From positions 140,100,747-140,164,746 of the forward strand of contig NC_081412.1 of NCBI RefSeq assembly GCF_030272615.1: a stretch of DNA of 64,000 bases. Reading direction: 5' to 3'. Shown piece by piece: positions 20,940 through 30,726 of this stretch. The notes under the pieces are model-generated. The model was not told the DNA's origin and did not search any database. It was given only the letters and a program-made list of their open reading frames with translations. The translations under genes and the position numbers were made by a program. The DNA is from Cryptomeria japonica (lineage: Eukaryota; Streptophyta; Pinopsida; Cupressales; Cupressaceae). Each line of letters begins with the position of its first letter. Position 1 is the stretch's first letter.

Positions 20940-23362
20940 TCATTTGTTGATCTAGGATCTACTGTTTTTTTTCTCTTCTCCTTGTCAGTCTTGGGAGGTT
21001 TCTTGAACACAAACTTGAAAGGATCCAAGTTATGGCTGAATTGCGAAGGGGCCTACTGTAGATTAAATACAATTAATACAATGTACTAACATATATAGAT
21101 CAAAAATACTAAAAAATCTACAATATAGAGAAAAAAAGTGTACCGGAGCCTCAAATGCTTCTCCAGTAGTTTGAGGAGTGCTCGCCATTGATGAAGCAAC
21201 TGTGGCTATTACCTATACGAAAAATGATTAAATATTAAATATAATTAATATAATGATAAGTATTGTAGGTTAAATACAATTAATGTAATATATCAAACAA
21301 AAGTGTACCAGAGCCTAAGATGCTTCTCCAGTACATGGAGGAGGGCTCGCCATTGATGAAGCAACCATGGATATTTCATGTATGAAAAAATGATAAGATT
21401 ATAATTTTTCACAAGTTCAGATGTACACGTGTGTATAATCATCAAATTAAGAAAATAAAGTAGAGATACATACCTTTGCCCTCTCTCGATCCTCAAGCGT
21501 ATCAGATGTATTCAACATATCTACGTAGCTCAATGGCCGTTGTACATATAAAACAAACAAAAAACACTAATCAATCTACAAATCCCAACTAAGACAATTT
21601 CAACCTTTTCAAACAATTGTACAACTAAAAATGTGTTCAATGACCTTCTTCCCACGTTTTGGTATCCTTGAGTATTTCTTTTGTTGAGGACAAGGCCTAG
21701 ACACAGAGGGGGTACCCTAAAAAAACAAAATTAACATGAGATGTTAGTACAGATAATATTAAACATAATTAAAAAAATCTAAAATGAAATGACTTGCATA
21801 TTCCATCAAAAGAATAAATAAAATAAGGTGTACAAAATATGATACTGTATAGCCTTGTAGGCCAAAATCGATCGCTGAGAGCGTAATGTCATCAATTTGG
21901 GACATTTGGTCCCCTGACAATGCCTACAAACAAAAAAATATCAAGCATTAAAGAGAGTTAGTATACCTTGTAATTTTTTTGAATTCAAAGTGTACTATTC
22001 TATTTTAACATGTTGAAAAAATTATACCTCAGACGTCGAAGTTGCCGCTACAATAACTACGGAAGGAATATTAGATACCGTTGCTGCATCCTGAAATGCA
22101 TATTATTTGTATCAATTTAAATTGATCTATAAATGAAAATTCATTTACAATTATAAATTTTAAGTGACTGATAAATAAAATGCTATGAATTCAAATCAAC
22201 ACACTTGTGTCTACGGCTGACTGCCTAACAACATGGCCATCAACTCATCCATCAGTGCCACATCCTCAGTCATGTAGATCTAACATCTACTCCCACAAAT
22301 CATGCACAAATGGGATGTGGATCCATCTATAGTGGCCTCGTCATCCATCCCTATGTATATCCCTGATCAAGTGGAACACACATACTAAATGGGCTCACTA
22401 GTGCCACTTGTAGCAACTAATGGCTCATCATCTGGTACAAGAGGGTGTGCTAATTGTGTCCCATGTTGGATGATCGCATCAGTCAATGTTGTGGCTTCTT
22501 GAAGAGTTTGTAGCTCCATCGACTCTTTCAGGTCTATTGGGACAATAAAATGCACATTGGGTTTGGGTGCTAGGGGGTGACGACTCTCTTGGGCTACTCG
22601 CCTACGGGCTCCAGGTCTATCTTGGGCAGAGCCGCCACCTCTACCATGGAACTCTCTCATGTCAAAATAATTAGGCACCACATTGAGGACAAACTCACAA
22701 TATACTATCTTCAAAAAATACAATGGCACCTCAAATTTATTACAAGGTGGTTCGTAAAAGACCATCCACCACCTCTGCCAAAAAATATTCTTCATCTGCA
22801 CATTGGTACACTAATGTATGAGAAACCTCTTTGCATTAAGAGGTAACGACTCACCAGTTCTAGGATCAACAAAAAGGGCACATATTTTTTGTTTACTAAT
22901 GTTTTTGTTTTTCATTCCCTCATATGATAACCCACTAGCATAATATTGAAGACACCTATCCCTATAGTTTCCACATTTGGTAATTTGAGTGGAAATTGCA
23001 GTGGCACCACTAGCTAATGTTTCTAGGCTAGTGGTGAGGGATTTATGATGCTCAAGATCAAATGTTTTCAATTTATTAATCAGTCTATTTATTTTAGTTG
23101 TGTTTTTCCCTAACTGATTAAGCAATTGCTCATGTGTATCAGGTGTGTGGTCAAAAAGAGGAGCTGTAGGTGTATTCTGTGGGTTTTGTTCGGGGTTTTG
23201 AGGAGGTGCATCTTTTTGTTGTTGTGGATTTTCATAATCTGGTTTGTGTAACAAAAAATAAAAAAACCTAATCAAAATAAACGAATTTAAACTCAAAACG
23301 TAAAAAAAATTGAACAAATGTGAAAGAAAAATAAAAATGAAGCAAAACCAACCTTGATCCAT
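20940..23362 (-). pseudogene. Second gene of the giant transposon, multi-exon, broken
   Basis: Start codon ATG at 23360-23362 is followed by ATGGATCAAG|GTTGGT, so exon 1 codes for the first three residues. The acceptor ACCAG leads into exon 2 (22386-23238), which ends at donor GTATGT (22380-22385). Exon 2 has a Gln/Pro/Asn-rich start, then a probable coiled coil (LLNQLGKNTTKINRLINKLK), a Cys-containing middle and IFWQRWWMVFYEPPCNKFEV. One in-frame TAG near 22813 breaks it. Short exon-like pieces with GT/AG borders follow at about 22028-22090, 21848-21923, 21640-21715, 21472-21515, 21305-21370, 21145-21212 and 20940-21056. The last is basic (PPKTDKEKRKK). I do not recognise the family. The position suggests an accessory protein mobilised with the transposase. 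Confidence 0.55.
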
Positions 23363-23481
23363 GGCATTTGGCTGAGAAAAGAGGGAGCCCGTGCATGGTT
23401 TAGTGAGAAAAACCCAGATTCTCAACTCGCGGCCACATGAAAAATAAGACACAGTTGACCAAAAAATATATTTATTGACAA

Positions 23482-23665
23482 GTACCGCGTACGAGGCTCT
23501 TTAGGACTTAAAACCGCGTACAGGGTTCTAAGTTCTAAAGAACCGCATACGCGATCATTTTTCTAAAGGAACCCCATACACGCTTTTGTACCTTTAGGCT
23601 TGGGGACAACAAACCAAGTAGCGTGTACGAGGTGATTTGAATTTTAAGTACCACGAATGCGGTGC
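23482..23665. repeat. Right subterminal GCGTAC repeats
   Basis: Six units: TACCGCGTACGAGGCTC, AACCGCGTACAGGGTTC, AACCGCATACGCGATCA, a diverged CCCCATACACGC, TAGCGTGTACGAGGTGA and TACCACGAATGCGGTGC. Spacing is about 30-40 bp, ending about 30 bp before the terminal inverted repeat. They match the left clusters. Confidence 0.82.
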
Positions 23666-23688
23666 CTATTTTTTCAAGTTTTTTAAGG

Positions 23689-23731
23689 TGTGTGTCCACT
23701 TTTCTGCACACCATCTTTGTGCACTTATCCG
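23689..23731 (-). repeat. Right terminal inverted repeat
   Basis: Read on the minus strand from 23731 it starts GGATAAGTGCACAAAGATGG and reaches AAGTGGACACACAC, mirroring the left end at 10974. The duplicated copy at about 50098-50138 starts GGGTAAGTGC, which supports GGGTAAG as the ancestral end. Confidence 0.78.
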
Positions 23732-23802
23732 TCAAGCTTTTGCAAATGTCAAATTTGCCAAAACTGTCGAAAGACACTGATACTATAGTTATCGATGGAA
23801 AT

Positions 23803-25260
23803 TGTAGACGTATAAAAATGACCATATTCCTAAATGAATATTTTATGTTCATTTTTATGTTTAATTAAATCCAATTTAATTAAATTATCCACATTCCTCT
23901 AATTAATTAAGTAAATTACTCAATTAAATTCACTATACCATTTAATAGGATAATTCATTTTATTCAATTAAAGCCCATATCCACTTTTTAATTAAATTCA
24001 AATTTAATTAAAATAATTAAATAAATCTAATTTATTTAATTACAACCAAATTAAAATAAAGCAATTTATTTTAATAAAACCTATTTTCCCTCAACCACTT
24101 GCAAAATCCTACACCTCCCACTTGCATCCTAAATCCTATTCCTAATTCTTCTAGAATTCTTCTAAACCTAATCAATTAACCCAAAACCCATCCATTATCC
24201 CTTTCCCCTAAATTTGAGGAGGTCACTTCTCAAATTTGGAGTAAAGTCTTCAAAATGCATTAAAGCCTTTATCCATTCAACAAGCTAACTTGTTGAATGC
24301 CCCCAAATTTGGAAGGAGTCTTACAAAGTTGTCCACAAAGTCTTCATAACCATTAATGGTTAACTCAAACCCTCTTACATAGTTAAAGAATTTCCATAAA
24401 CTCAACCTCCATCTAACCCAAGGGTCTCATCAAGCATTTATTGCTTTGACCATGGTTATCCTTAAACCTTTGCACAAGAGTTTATCCTTTGGGTAAAAGC
24501 TTTATCCAATGGATAACCTTAACCTAACCTTAACCCTTAACACCTAGGGTAACCACGAGGTCTTCTCAAGCATTTAATGCTTCTTACACCTCCTCTCCAC
24601 CAACCTTATGTTGACAATTGTCACTATTTCATTGGTGCAAATTGCAAACATGGATTGACAACTTTCAAACTCAACCCTTGATTAAACCTTTCAATCCTAG
24701 CCATCCATTGCCCTATTTTTGCTATAAATAGAGCTCTCATTCCTCCATTTTAAAAAGGATCCAAGACTTTAGCATCTCACTTATACTCAAATCCATTCAA
24801 GCTTTCATATTTTATATGCTCATCATTTAGCTTCTCTTTTAAATCAGGAATTAATCTAAATATGCTAATTTAGAGTATGTTCCTTATCATATAGCTTAAA
24901 TCATGAACTAGTATAGTATGCTAGGATAGTTTTGTTTACTAACCTTGTCATCTTATAGTTAGTTTATTGCATTTGTAGCATCATGCATAGCTTAGGAGGC
25001 ATCTCATATTAAATCAACAAAAGCATCCCTCGTTCTTGCATTTGCCATCCCTAAACCATTTTGCTCAGTGATCTGAGAGCAAAAACATTGGTTTGAGGGA
25101 CCGTGCAAGATAGAGAACCATGGAACCATCCTTGGGAAGATGAGTTATACTTCATAACTCAATAGCTTGCACCAAGAAGTCCTGTGGGTGTGTGAGCAAG
25201 GCTCCATAGAGCTCCGTTTTCCGCATTTTGAGTTCTATCGTCCCACTTTTCCCGCATACA
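23803..25260 (+). mobile_element. Solo LTR with 5-bp target duplication, present only in copy 1
   Basis: The 1458-bp element starts TGTAGACGTATAA and ends CCGCATACA. It is flanked by GAAAT (23798-23802) and GAAAC (25261-25265), a 5-bp target duplication with one mismatch. The orthologous site in copy 2 is uninterrupted (GCAAC at 50201-50205), so insertion followed the segmental duplication. TATAAATA lies at 23 to 30 bases past 24700, preceded by pyrimidine-rich and CATTTAATGC blocks shared with the solo LTR at 3355-5120. There is no internal coding region. Confidence 0.93.
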
Positions 25261-25265
25261 GAAAC

Positions 25266-27760
25266 TATGAGAGAAAAATTGATATAGTCCATCCTTGAGA
25301 ATGACGATCAATTTTAACTACAAAATCCTTTGTATATGGTGCTAATAATGTGCATGATGGTGATAGGTATGGCCAATGACCCTCCGATCCAATGAAAGTG
25401 TTTGGTGTGGCTAAGGTTGGCATCTGTAGGGAGGGACAATGGTTGTTTGAGGATGGAGAGGATTGGAATCAACACAAGCTGAATGCTTTGAAGGCAAGAT
25501 TGGATCAAATGGAGACTAGACCTTCTCTTGCAAGGGCCTCCACATTTCCACAGTTGTCTTAGACTATTCACCTCCCTGATCGATCTCTGAATGTTGACTT
25601 AGGAGAGGATATTCTAATGGAGGTGGAAGAGAATGTTGACTAATTCTCAAAACATGGTTTGATTAGGATATTTCATGGGTTTTGACTGAGTATGGTTGTG
25701 CTTCACCAATGGATCACATAAACGTGGTGCCCTATTTTGAAGGGTGATCTCCATATTCATCCCTGTGCATGGGTTTTTTTTATTGTGGTCTTTGATAATT
25801 CTCATGATTGTCACACAATTTTATGTGATTACTAATGGTATTACAATCGAGACCTTCTTCTATTGAATTCATGGGATCCTTCCTTCTATCTAAGCACTAA
25901 ATCCTTCTCGACTATTCTCCTTTGGGTAAGGCTTTTGAATCTACCTTTCAGTTTTGGTTCGATTCTTGTTTTGAAGCTATTGATAATTTGCTTGAAAAAT
26001 TCTTAGATGTTGATGAGGGTTCTATAATAATTTTTAATACCACTTATGCCTAGGAATATTGGTGGAGATATAATGTAGGAGCATCCTTGGTTCTTGGCAA
26101 TCTTGCATCAACCAAAAACACGTTCTTTCAATTTGTTCCTATTTTGTAGTTTCAACATTTCATTATGCGTTTCTTTGCATTTGCTCACCAGATCTTGCGG
26201 AGCTGGATTTTGATTGTGGACATGTTCATTTGCCTTAATCTAAGTCCACGGGACGTTTGGATCTTTTCCCGACAAGTTATCACTTCCAAAATCCGAGACA
26301 ATTTTCTAGCTTAGAACACTAGAACCGCTTGGACCTATTGGCAAATCTTGTGAATCATTTACATAGCTTGTGGAGATTCAATTCATTGTTTCCAAAGTTC
26401 CTTGGCATGTGGCCGACCTTCCCTTAGGTCTGCACTTCATCCTATGGATTTTCTGGATGGATCTCTTTGGTGGAGGTCAACCTTGTTGTTTTACATGTTT
26501 TGTCTTGTTCATCAATGATTGTTCCACCTTGGGCTGACGTAGATCACCCTTGATCATATAAATCAATGTAATTAAGCATTTAGAATCAAGTAGTTAGAAT
26601 ATAGAAGATAATCCTGAGGTTAGGAGGTCCGGAGTTGGCTTGCATTCTTGTTTGAGCTCGAATGTTGCATAAAATGCTTGTTTTGTACTCAGGCCTGTGA
26701 GCCGAATCTATGAACCGGAATGTGACTAGATTGTAACTAATTTCCATGATATAATCTAGTGTATTTCTGCATTTCCTCCATCACTTTGAGTTGTTTTTAT
26801 TGCACACAACTCTTTTTGAACGGTTCAGACTATTCTCTTTGAGGACCCTCTCACCGTGATTGCACCAAGATCGATACCAACAAAGATTTCATGTAGATAT
26901 TTCTTTCAACACTAAAAATGGTTGTTGGATATAGTCTTTAGATTATGAGGGAGTGTCATTCTGATGTCGTGGTGATTTTACATTGGAAATGTTGTTGACC
27001 AGTGTGCTAAATGAAAGGACTATCAAGCTTCATGGTGGAAAGATGTTGCCCCTCATCACTACTTAGTTGAAAGGGATCCGGTGGGAGAGATCATTGATGG
27101 GCCCTAGAAACCTAAAAGAGATGGATCACCCTTGGCCTCTCCATCCAAAGCCTAGTGCACTTCACGTTTGTTGGTTTGTTCCCCTATTAATGGGGGCAAA
27201 AACAACATGGGAGCATATGCTTCTTCCTTGGTGATGATCTAGTTGTTTGAAACTTCAATGTTAACTCCCAAGAAATCACCGTCCACACCAAGGTCTTTAG
27301 GTTTTCCTTCTATTAGGAATGCTTGCAACAAGGTTGAGTTGCTTCTTGTTGAGCATAATATTTTAGTTGCAGAGAGTTCCTGATCTCCCATATTAAGAGA
27401 TTCGAATATTACATCAAGGAAAGAAGATGAGATTACTGGTGTTGAGGCTCAAGATAGTGTTTGGATAATTATACAAAGAATAAGGAAGAAAAATGAGGCT
27501 ACTTTCAACATGTTGTTGTTGTCCCACTCCAAAAGGGGAGAAAATGTTTAAGAATATGGATGTAACAAATGTTAGGTTTGTCTCCATTTGGTCTTAGAGA
27601 CTTTATAGATTGTTTCCATCACTAGTTAATGGGCGTGTTTTTCTTTGGTGAGATTAGGGTTTTTTGGCATAGTATGCCTAGAGGTGGTATAATGCTAGGT
27701 TGGTCATTTGTTTTCATGTAGTGCCTGTCAATGGGCTTTGAAGGCTTAATGTCATGATTA
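25266..27760 (+). pseudogene. LINE ORF1 (DUF4283-type) relic, copy 1
   Basis: Translation across frames shows the plant L1 ORF1 pattern: KHGLIRIFHGF, then LHQWIT, then GDLHIHPCAWVFFIVVFDNSHD (here cut to its key words), an N..SWDPSFY stretch and WFDSCFEAI in the 25.6-26.0 kb interval. A charged tail containing EDEITGVEAQDSVW follows near 27.43 kb. The coding start probably lies left of the solo LTR, in 23740-23800, because the frame words continue there. Multiple stops and frameshifts are present. The same relic, slightly better preserved, is at 50139-52690. No reverse transcriptase follows. Confidence 0.6.
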
Positions 27761-28560
27761 GATATAAAACTTTTAATATGAATAGAATGTTGTGAAAATT
27801 AATAATAATATTATTATATATTTTAATTAAAATAAATTATTATTAATTATATCATATATTTCAAATTATAATATTACAAATGTACTAAAAATATATTTAT
27901 AAAATAATATTATGATATATATTTTAAATTAAATTATATATCCTTCTCGAGGCCAAACTTGAGCTCTTTTTTACTATATAATTGAAAAAGATTATTTAAT
28001 ACTCTAGTATTGATTAATTTTAATATATCTCTGCTATAGTTTTAATGCATTTCTTCCATATTAAAAAAAATGATATTTTATGTACAAAGTCATACTAAAT
28101 AGAAATTCATAGGGTATATAATGTTAAAAGTGATGTAATTAGTAATTATGGAAAATTAAAATGTGTTTTTGCTACAAGTCATTTTAGAAGCGTCGTGACT
28201 TTTTGAATAAGTTGTTTGTCACATCTATTCAATGAATTTGTTCTCTCGACACATAAAAAATCAACATATAAATCTTGGATTCTTACTACGTATTGAGTTC
28301 TCCAATCTTTTTAATTCAATCTGTCTTAAAAGTTCACACTAAAGCTTATTGACTAATAAAATAAACTTTTAAAAAATTAAAATGATAAAAATAAAATTAA
28401 TAAAATAAATAATTTTATATTATTATATATTCTAACTAAATTAAAATTATTATTAATGATATAATATATTTAAAATTATAATATAAAAATATATTAAATT
28501 ATAATTTTAAATATATTTATATTATTATAATTATAAAATAATTATATTATATTTATTTCA
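27761..28560. other. AT-rich non-coding region containing an older copy of the gene 5' flank
   Basis: About 27950-28345 resembles 30385-30724, immediately upstream of the 549-residue gene. Shared words include CTCTTTTTTACTA, CACATCTATTCA and AAATCTTGGATTCTTAC. The remainder is extremely AT-rich. No gene is seen. Confidence 0.7.
27950..28345 (+). repeat. Upstream paralog (R1) of the gene 5' flank
   Basis: It aligns with 30385-30724 over about 340-390 bp at an eye estimate of 80-85% identity. The same pair exists in copy 2 (52930-53335 and 54890-55235), so this local duplication is older than the segmental duplication. Confidence 0.8.
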
Positions 28561-29690
28561 GTGTTACTCGGAAACGCGTTTCCACCCTAAAGGCACACGT
28601 TTTGAAGACATAAACAATTTTGAGGATGGGGGGATGGCCGGAAACATTTCTAATTCATCCCCGATCGAGCAAAATTTTCGGAAACCATCTCGAAAATTTG
28701 GAAACGATCAACTTTTTATAAAATTTAATTTTTAATTGCAACTATATTTATTATTAAATTTTTTATTTTAACGAAAGTGATAGAATAAATATCGCTGCAA
28801 TAAATCAAAAGATGATAATTAAACATTCCAAATTTGAATTTCTTAATGTTATTTTCATACCATATCTGATTAAGTAAAATTAGTCTTTAACTTTCTAATA
28901 GTCGCTATCAAGAAATACAATCTTTCATCTTAACAACACATTTCCTATCAGACATAATACTTGATCTGTATATAAATACCTTCCCATCCATTCATTAACT
29001 ATAATCTAGTAAATTATATATTGTATCTTATATTTTAATATTTCATTATCTTTTAATTTTACCATTTTCATCTTGTAGATATAATAGAAGTGGCACCAGA
29101 GCCAACTTGAACTTGTTAATGACAAATGTCCATGAAGACCTATGGATTGACTTAAATTGTATTTGGTAATTGAAATAACTCTTCTCTTTTCATGTAGATA
29201 GATAATCAGTATTACTAATTGCCTAACATGGGAAATGCAAAGTTCACTTTGAGGGTGGTTTCCCTTCTCCTTTTAAAGATTCTTTACATTTCATATACTT
29301 TTAAACCATCTTGTTGTATTTTTGGAGGCCTGATTACAAAGAGTTGAAATATGACACCTTTGCCTAGTCAACATTATGTATTTGTTTTACTTGCATACTA
29401 TACACAATTGCTTTTTTGGTTTTGTGTTTTGAGTGAGCTAGTCTTTGTTTCTTATTAACTATGCGGATATTAGACTTATGCATATTGCATATGAATAAAA
29501 TGGAATATATAGATGCTATTGAAATTTGAATTCTCATATGATTCATTTGATCATAATGCTATCCTATGTTCTTAATCTTATTCTATGATGATTCGATTTG
29601 ATTCGTTTGATGCTAGTTCTATGATGATTCAATGATTTTAGATTTTGATTTATAAATGTTATTATATTGCTATGATGAATGTTTACTGTG
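28561..29690 (+). other. LTR-like remnant with a PBS-like sequence (uncertain)
   Basis: TATAAATACC occurs near 28974, and about 115 bp later TGGCACCAGAGCC at about 29093. In copy 2 this reads TGGTACCAGAGCC, close to the initiator-Met tRNA primer-binding site TGGTATCAGAGC used by many plant LTR elements. A clean LTR end (CA) does not precede it and no coding region follows. It may be a truncated element or chance. Confidence 0.3.
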
Positions 29691-29694
29691 TTAC

Positions 29695-29698
<4 letters not shown>

Positions 29699-29766
<68 letters not shown>
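29699..29766. repeat. (AT)n microsatellite
   Basis: This is a perfect run of about 68 bp. The orthologous position in copy 2 (54725-54739) has only about 15 bp, so the repeat expanded or contracted after the duplication. Confidence 0.95.
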
Positions 29767-29768
<2 letters not shown>

Positions 29769-29916
29769 ATGTCGTCTCTTGCTCCAAAAAAAAACCGTCT
29801 CCAAAATCCATTTTATAGTCAATTAAAAATAATTAAATATAAATTTGTAAACATAATATTAATTTTTTATAGTGTTACATGTTGCGTTACTACTAGCGCA
29901 CGCACACACCGATATA

Positions 29917-30377
29917 GGGGAAAGGACCAAGTAGTTGAGCATGTACCAATTGTTGTGAGGGTTGTTGATACCTTTTGTTCCAAAAATTGAACAAATAAAA
30001 CCTATTGTTTGAAACAAAAAATATCAATTTTTGTTAGGAAATGTACCAACAGTTGTTAGGAAATGTACCAATAGTTGTTAAGAAATATACTAATATTGTA
30101 ACAAGTAACCAATCAGGTGATGCCATATCAGCTGCACAACTATTGGGGTCTCTTTTGCACGCCTATTGGTCTCACTTTTCTTGGGGGTTGTTTTGGACAC
30201 CTTGACAAAAAGCATGCTGATGTGGCATCATATTTGATGATGTGGCCCTGAAAACTTAGTTATAAGCAGGAGACTTGCCAAGTAAGCTGCTGTAAAAAAA
30301 TCGGAATGATTTGAAATTTCCAAGTAAGATTTTGAGAAGCGCGAAGTTAGGATGCACAACTAGTGAGTCCTTTCCCC
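29917..30377. mobile_element. MITE with TA target duplication, present only in copy 1
   Basis: The 461-bp insertion starts GGGGAAAGGACC and ends GTCCTTTCCCC. The inverted ends match over about 26 bp with a few mismatches (shared GGGGAAAGGAC, TAGTTG, GCAT). It is flanked by TA (29915-29916 and 30378-30379). Deleting the element and one TA reproduces the copy 2 sequence ACCGATATATACTTG at 54881-54895 exactly. A TA target duplication points to the Tc1/mariner (Stowaway-like) group. Internally, AGGAAATGTACCAA-type units repeat about three times near 30037-30090. There is no coding capacity, so it is non-autonomous. Confidence 0.93.
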
Positions 30378-30384
30378 TATACTT

Positions 30385-30726
30385 GAAAGGCTAAACTTAT
30401 GAACTCTTTTTTACTACATAATTGAAAAAAGTCTATTTAATACTCAGTATTGACTAATTTTAATATATCCATTTTTCTTCCATATTTCTCGTGGAATGAT
30501 ATTTTATGAGAAAATCACAAGGTATATAATGTTAAAGGCGATGTAATTATGGAAAAAGTTATCCGTGTTTCTGTTACGAGTCATTTTAGAAACGTCGCGG
30601 CCTGTTTGCCACATCTATTCAGTGAATTTGTTCTCTCTTTTCACGAAAAATCAACATTTAAATCTTGGATTCTTACCACATATTGAGTTCAATGTTTTCA
30701 ATTCAATCTGTCTGAGTTTTATAACC
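30385..30726 (+). promoter_or_regulatory. 5' flank / putative promoter and 5' UTR of gene copy 1
   Basis: The stretch from about 30520 to the start codon is nearly identical to copy 2, although surrounding non-coding DNA differs by several percent. AT-rich TATATAATG near 30523 could serve as a TATA element. An older diverged duplicate lies at 27950-28345. The boundaries of promoter and UTR are inferred, as no transcript evidence is available here. Confidence 0.4.

Larger units (their letters stand above)
10974..23731 (+). mobile_element. Giant DNA transposon (about 12.8 kb), family not assigned
   Basis: The left end (10974 on) and the right end (up to 23731, read in reverse) share an inverted terminal repeat: GGRTAAGTGCACAAAGATG and then AAGTGGACAC. 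Inside lie GCGTAC-type subterminal repeats near both ends, a transposase-like gene on the plus strand (15374-18016) and a second multi-exon gene on the minus strand (20940-23362), transcribed towards each other. Much of the internal length is expanded tandem repeat. I could not find matching target-site duplications: the left flank is TTATTGCCA and the right flank is GTCAAGC. Either they have decayed, or the two ends belong to different copies. The right end is duplicated at 49667-50138 as part of the segmental duplication. Confidence 0.65.

Noticed and set aside
10861-23741. AAGCTTTTG on both sides of the giant transposon as a target-site duplication
   Set aside because: The left copy lies about 105 bp outside the terminal inverted repeat, so it cannot be the target duplication.
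27950-30724. R1 and R2 as the two LTRs of one retrotransposon
   Set aside because: They lack TG...CA ends and flanking target duplications, and R2 runs directly into the host gene start. A local duplication fits better.
30565-30726. 54-residue N-terminal extension of the 549-residue protein
   Set aside because: It would need a non-ATG (GTG) start. The first in-frame ATG is at 30727 in an excellent context, and the extension corresponds to the duplicated 5' flank.
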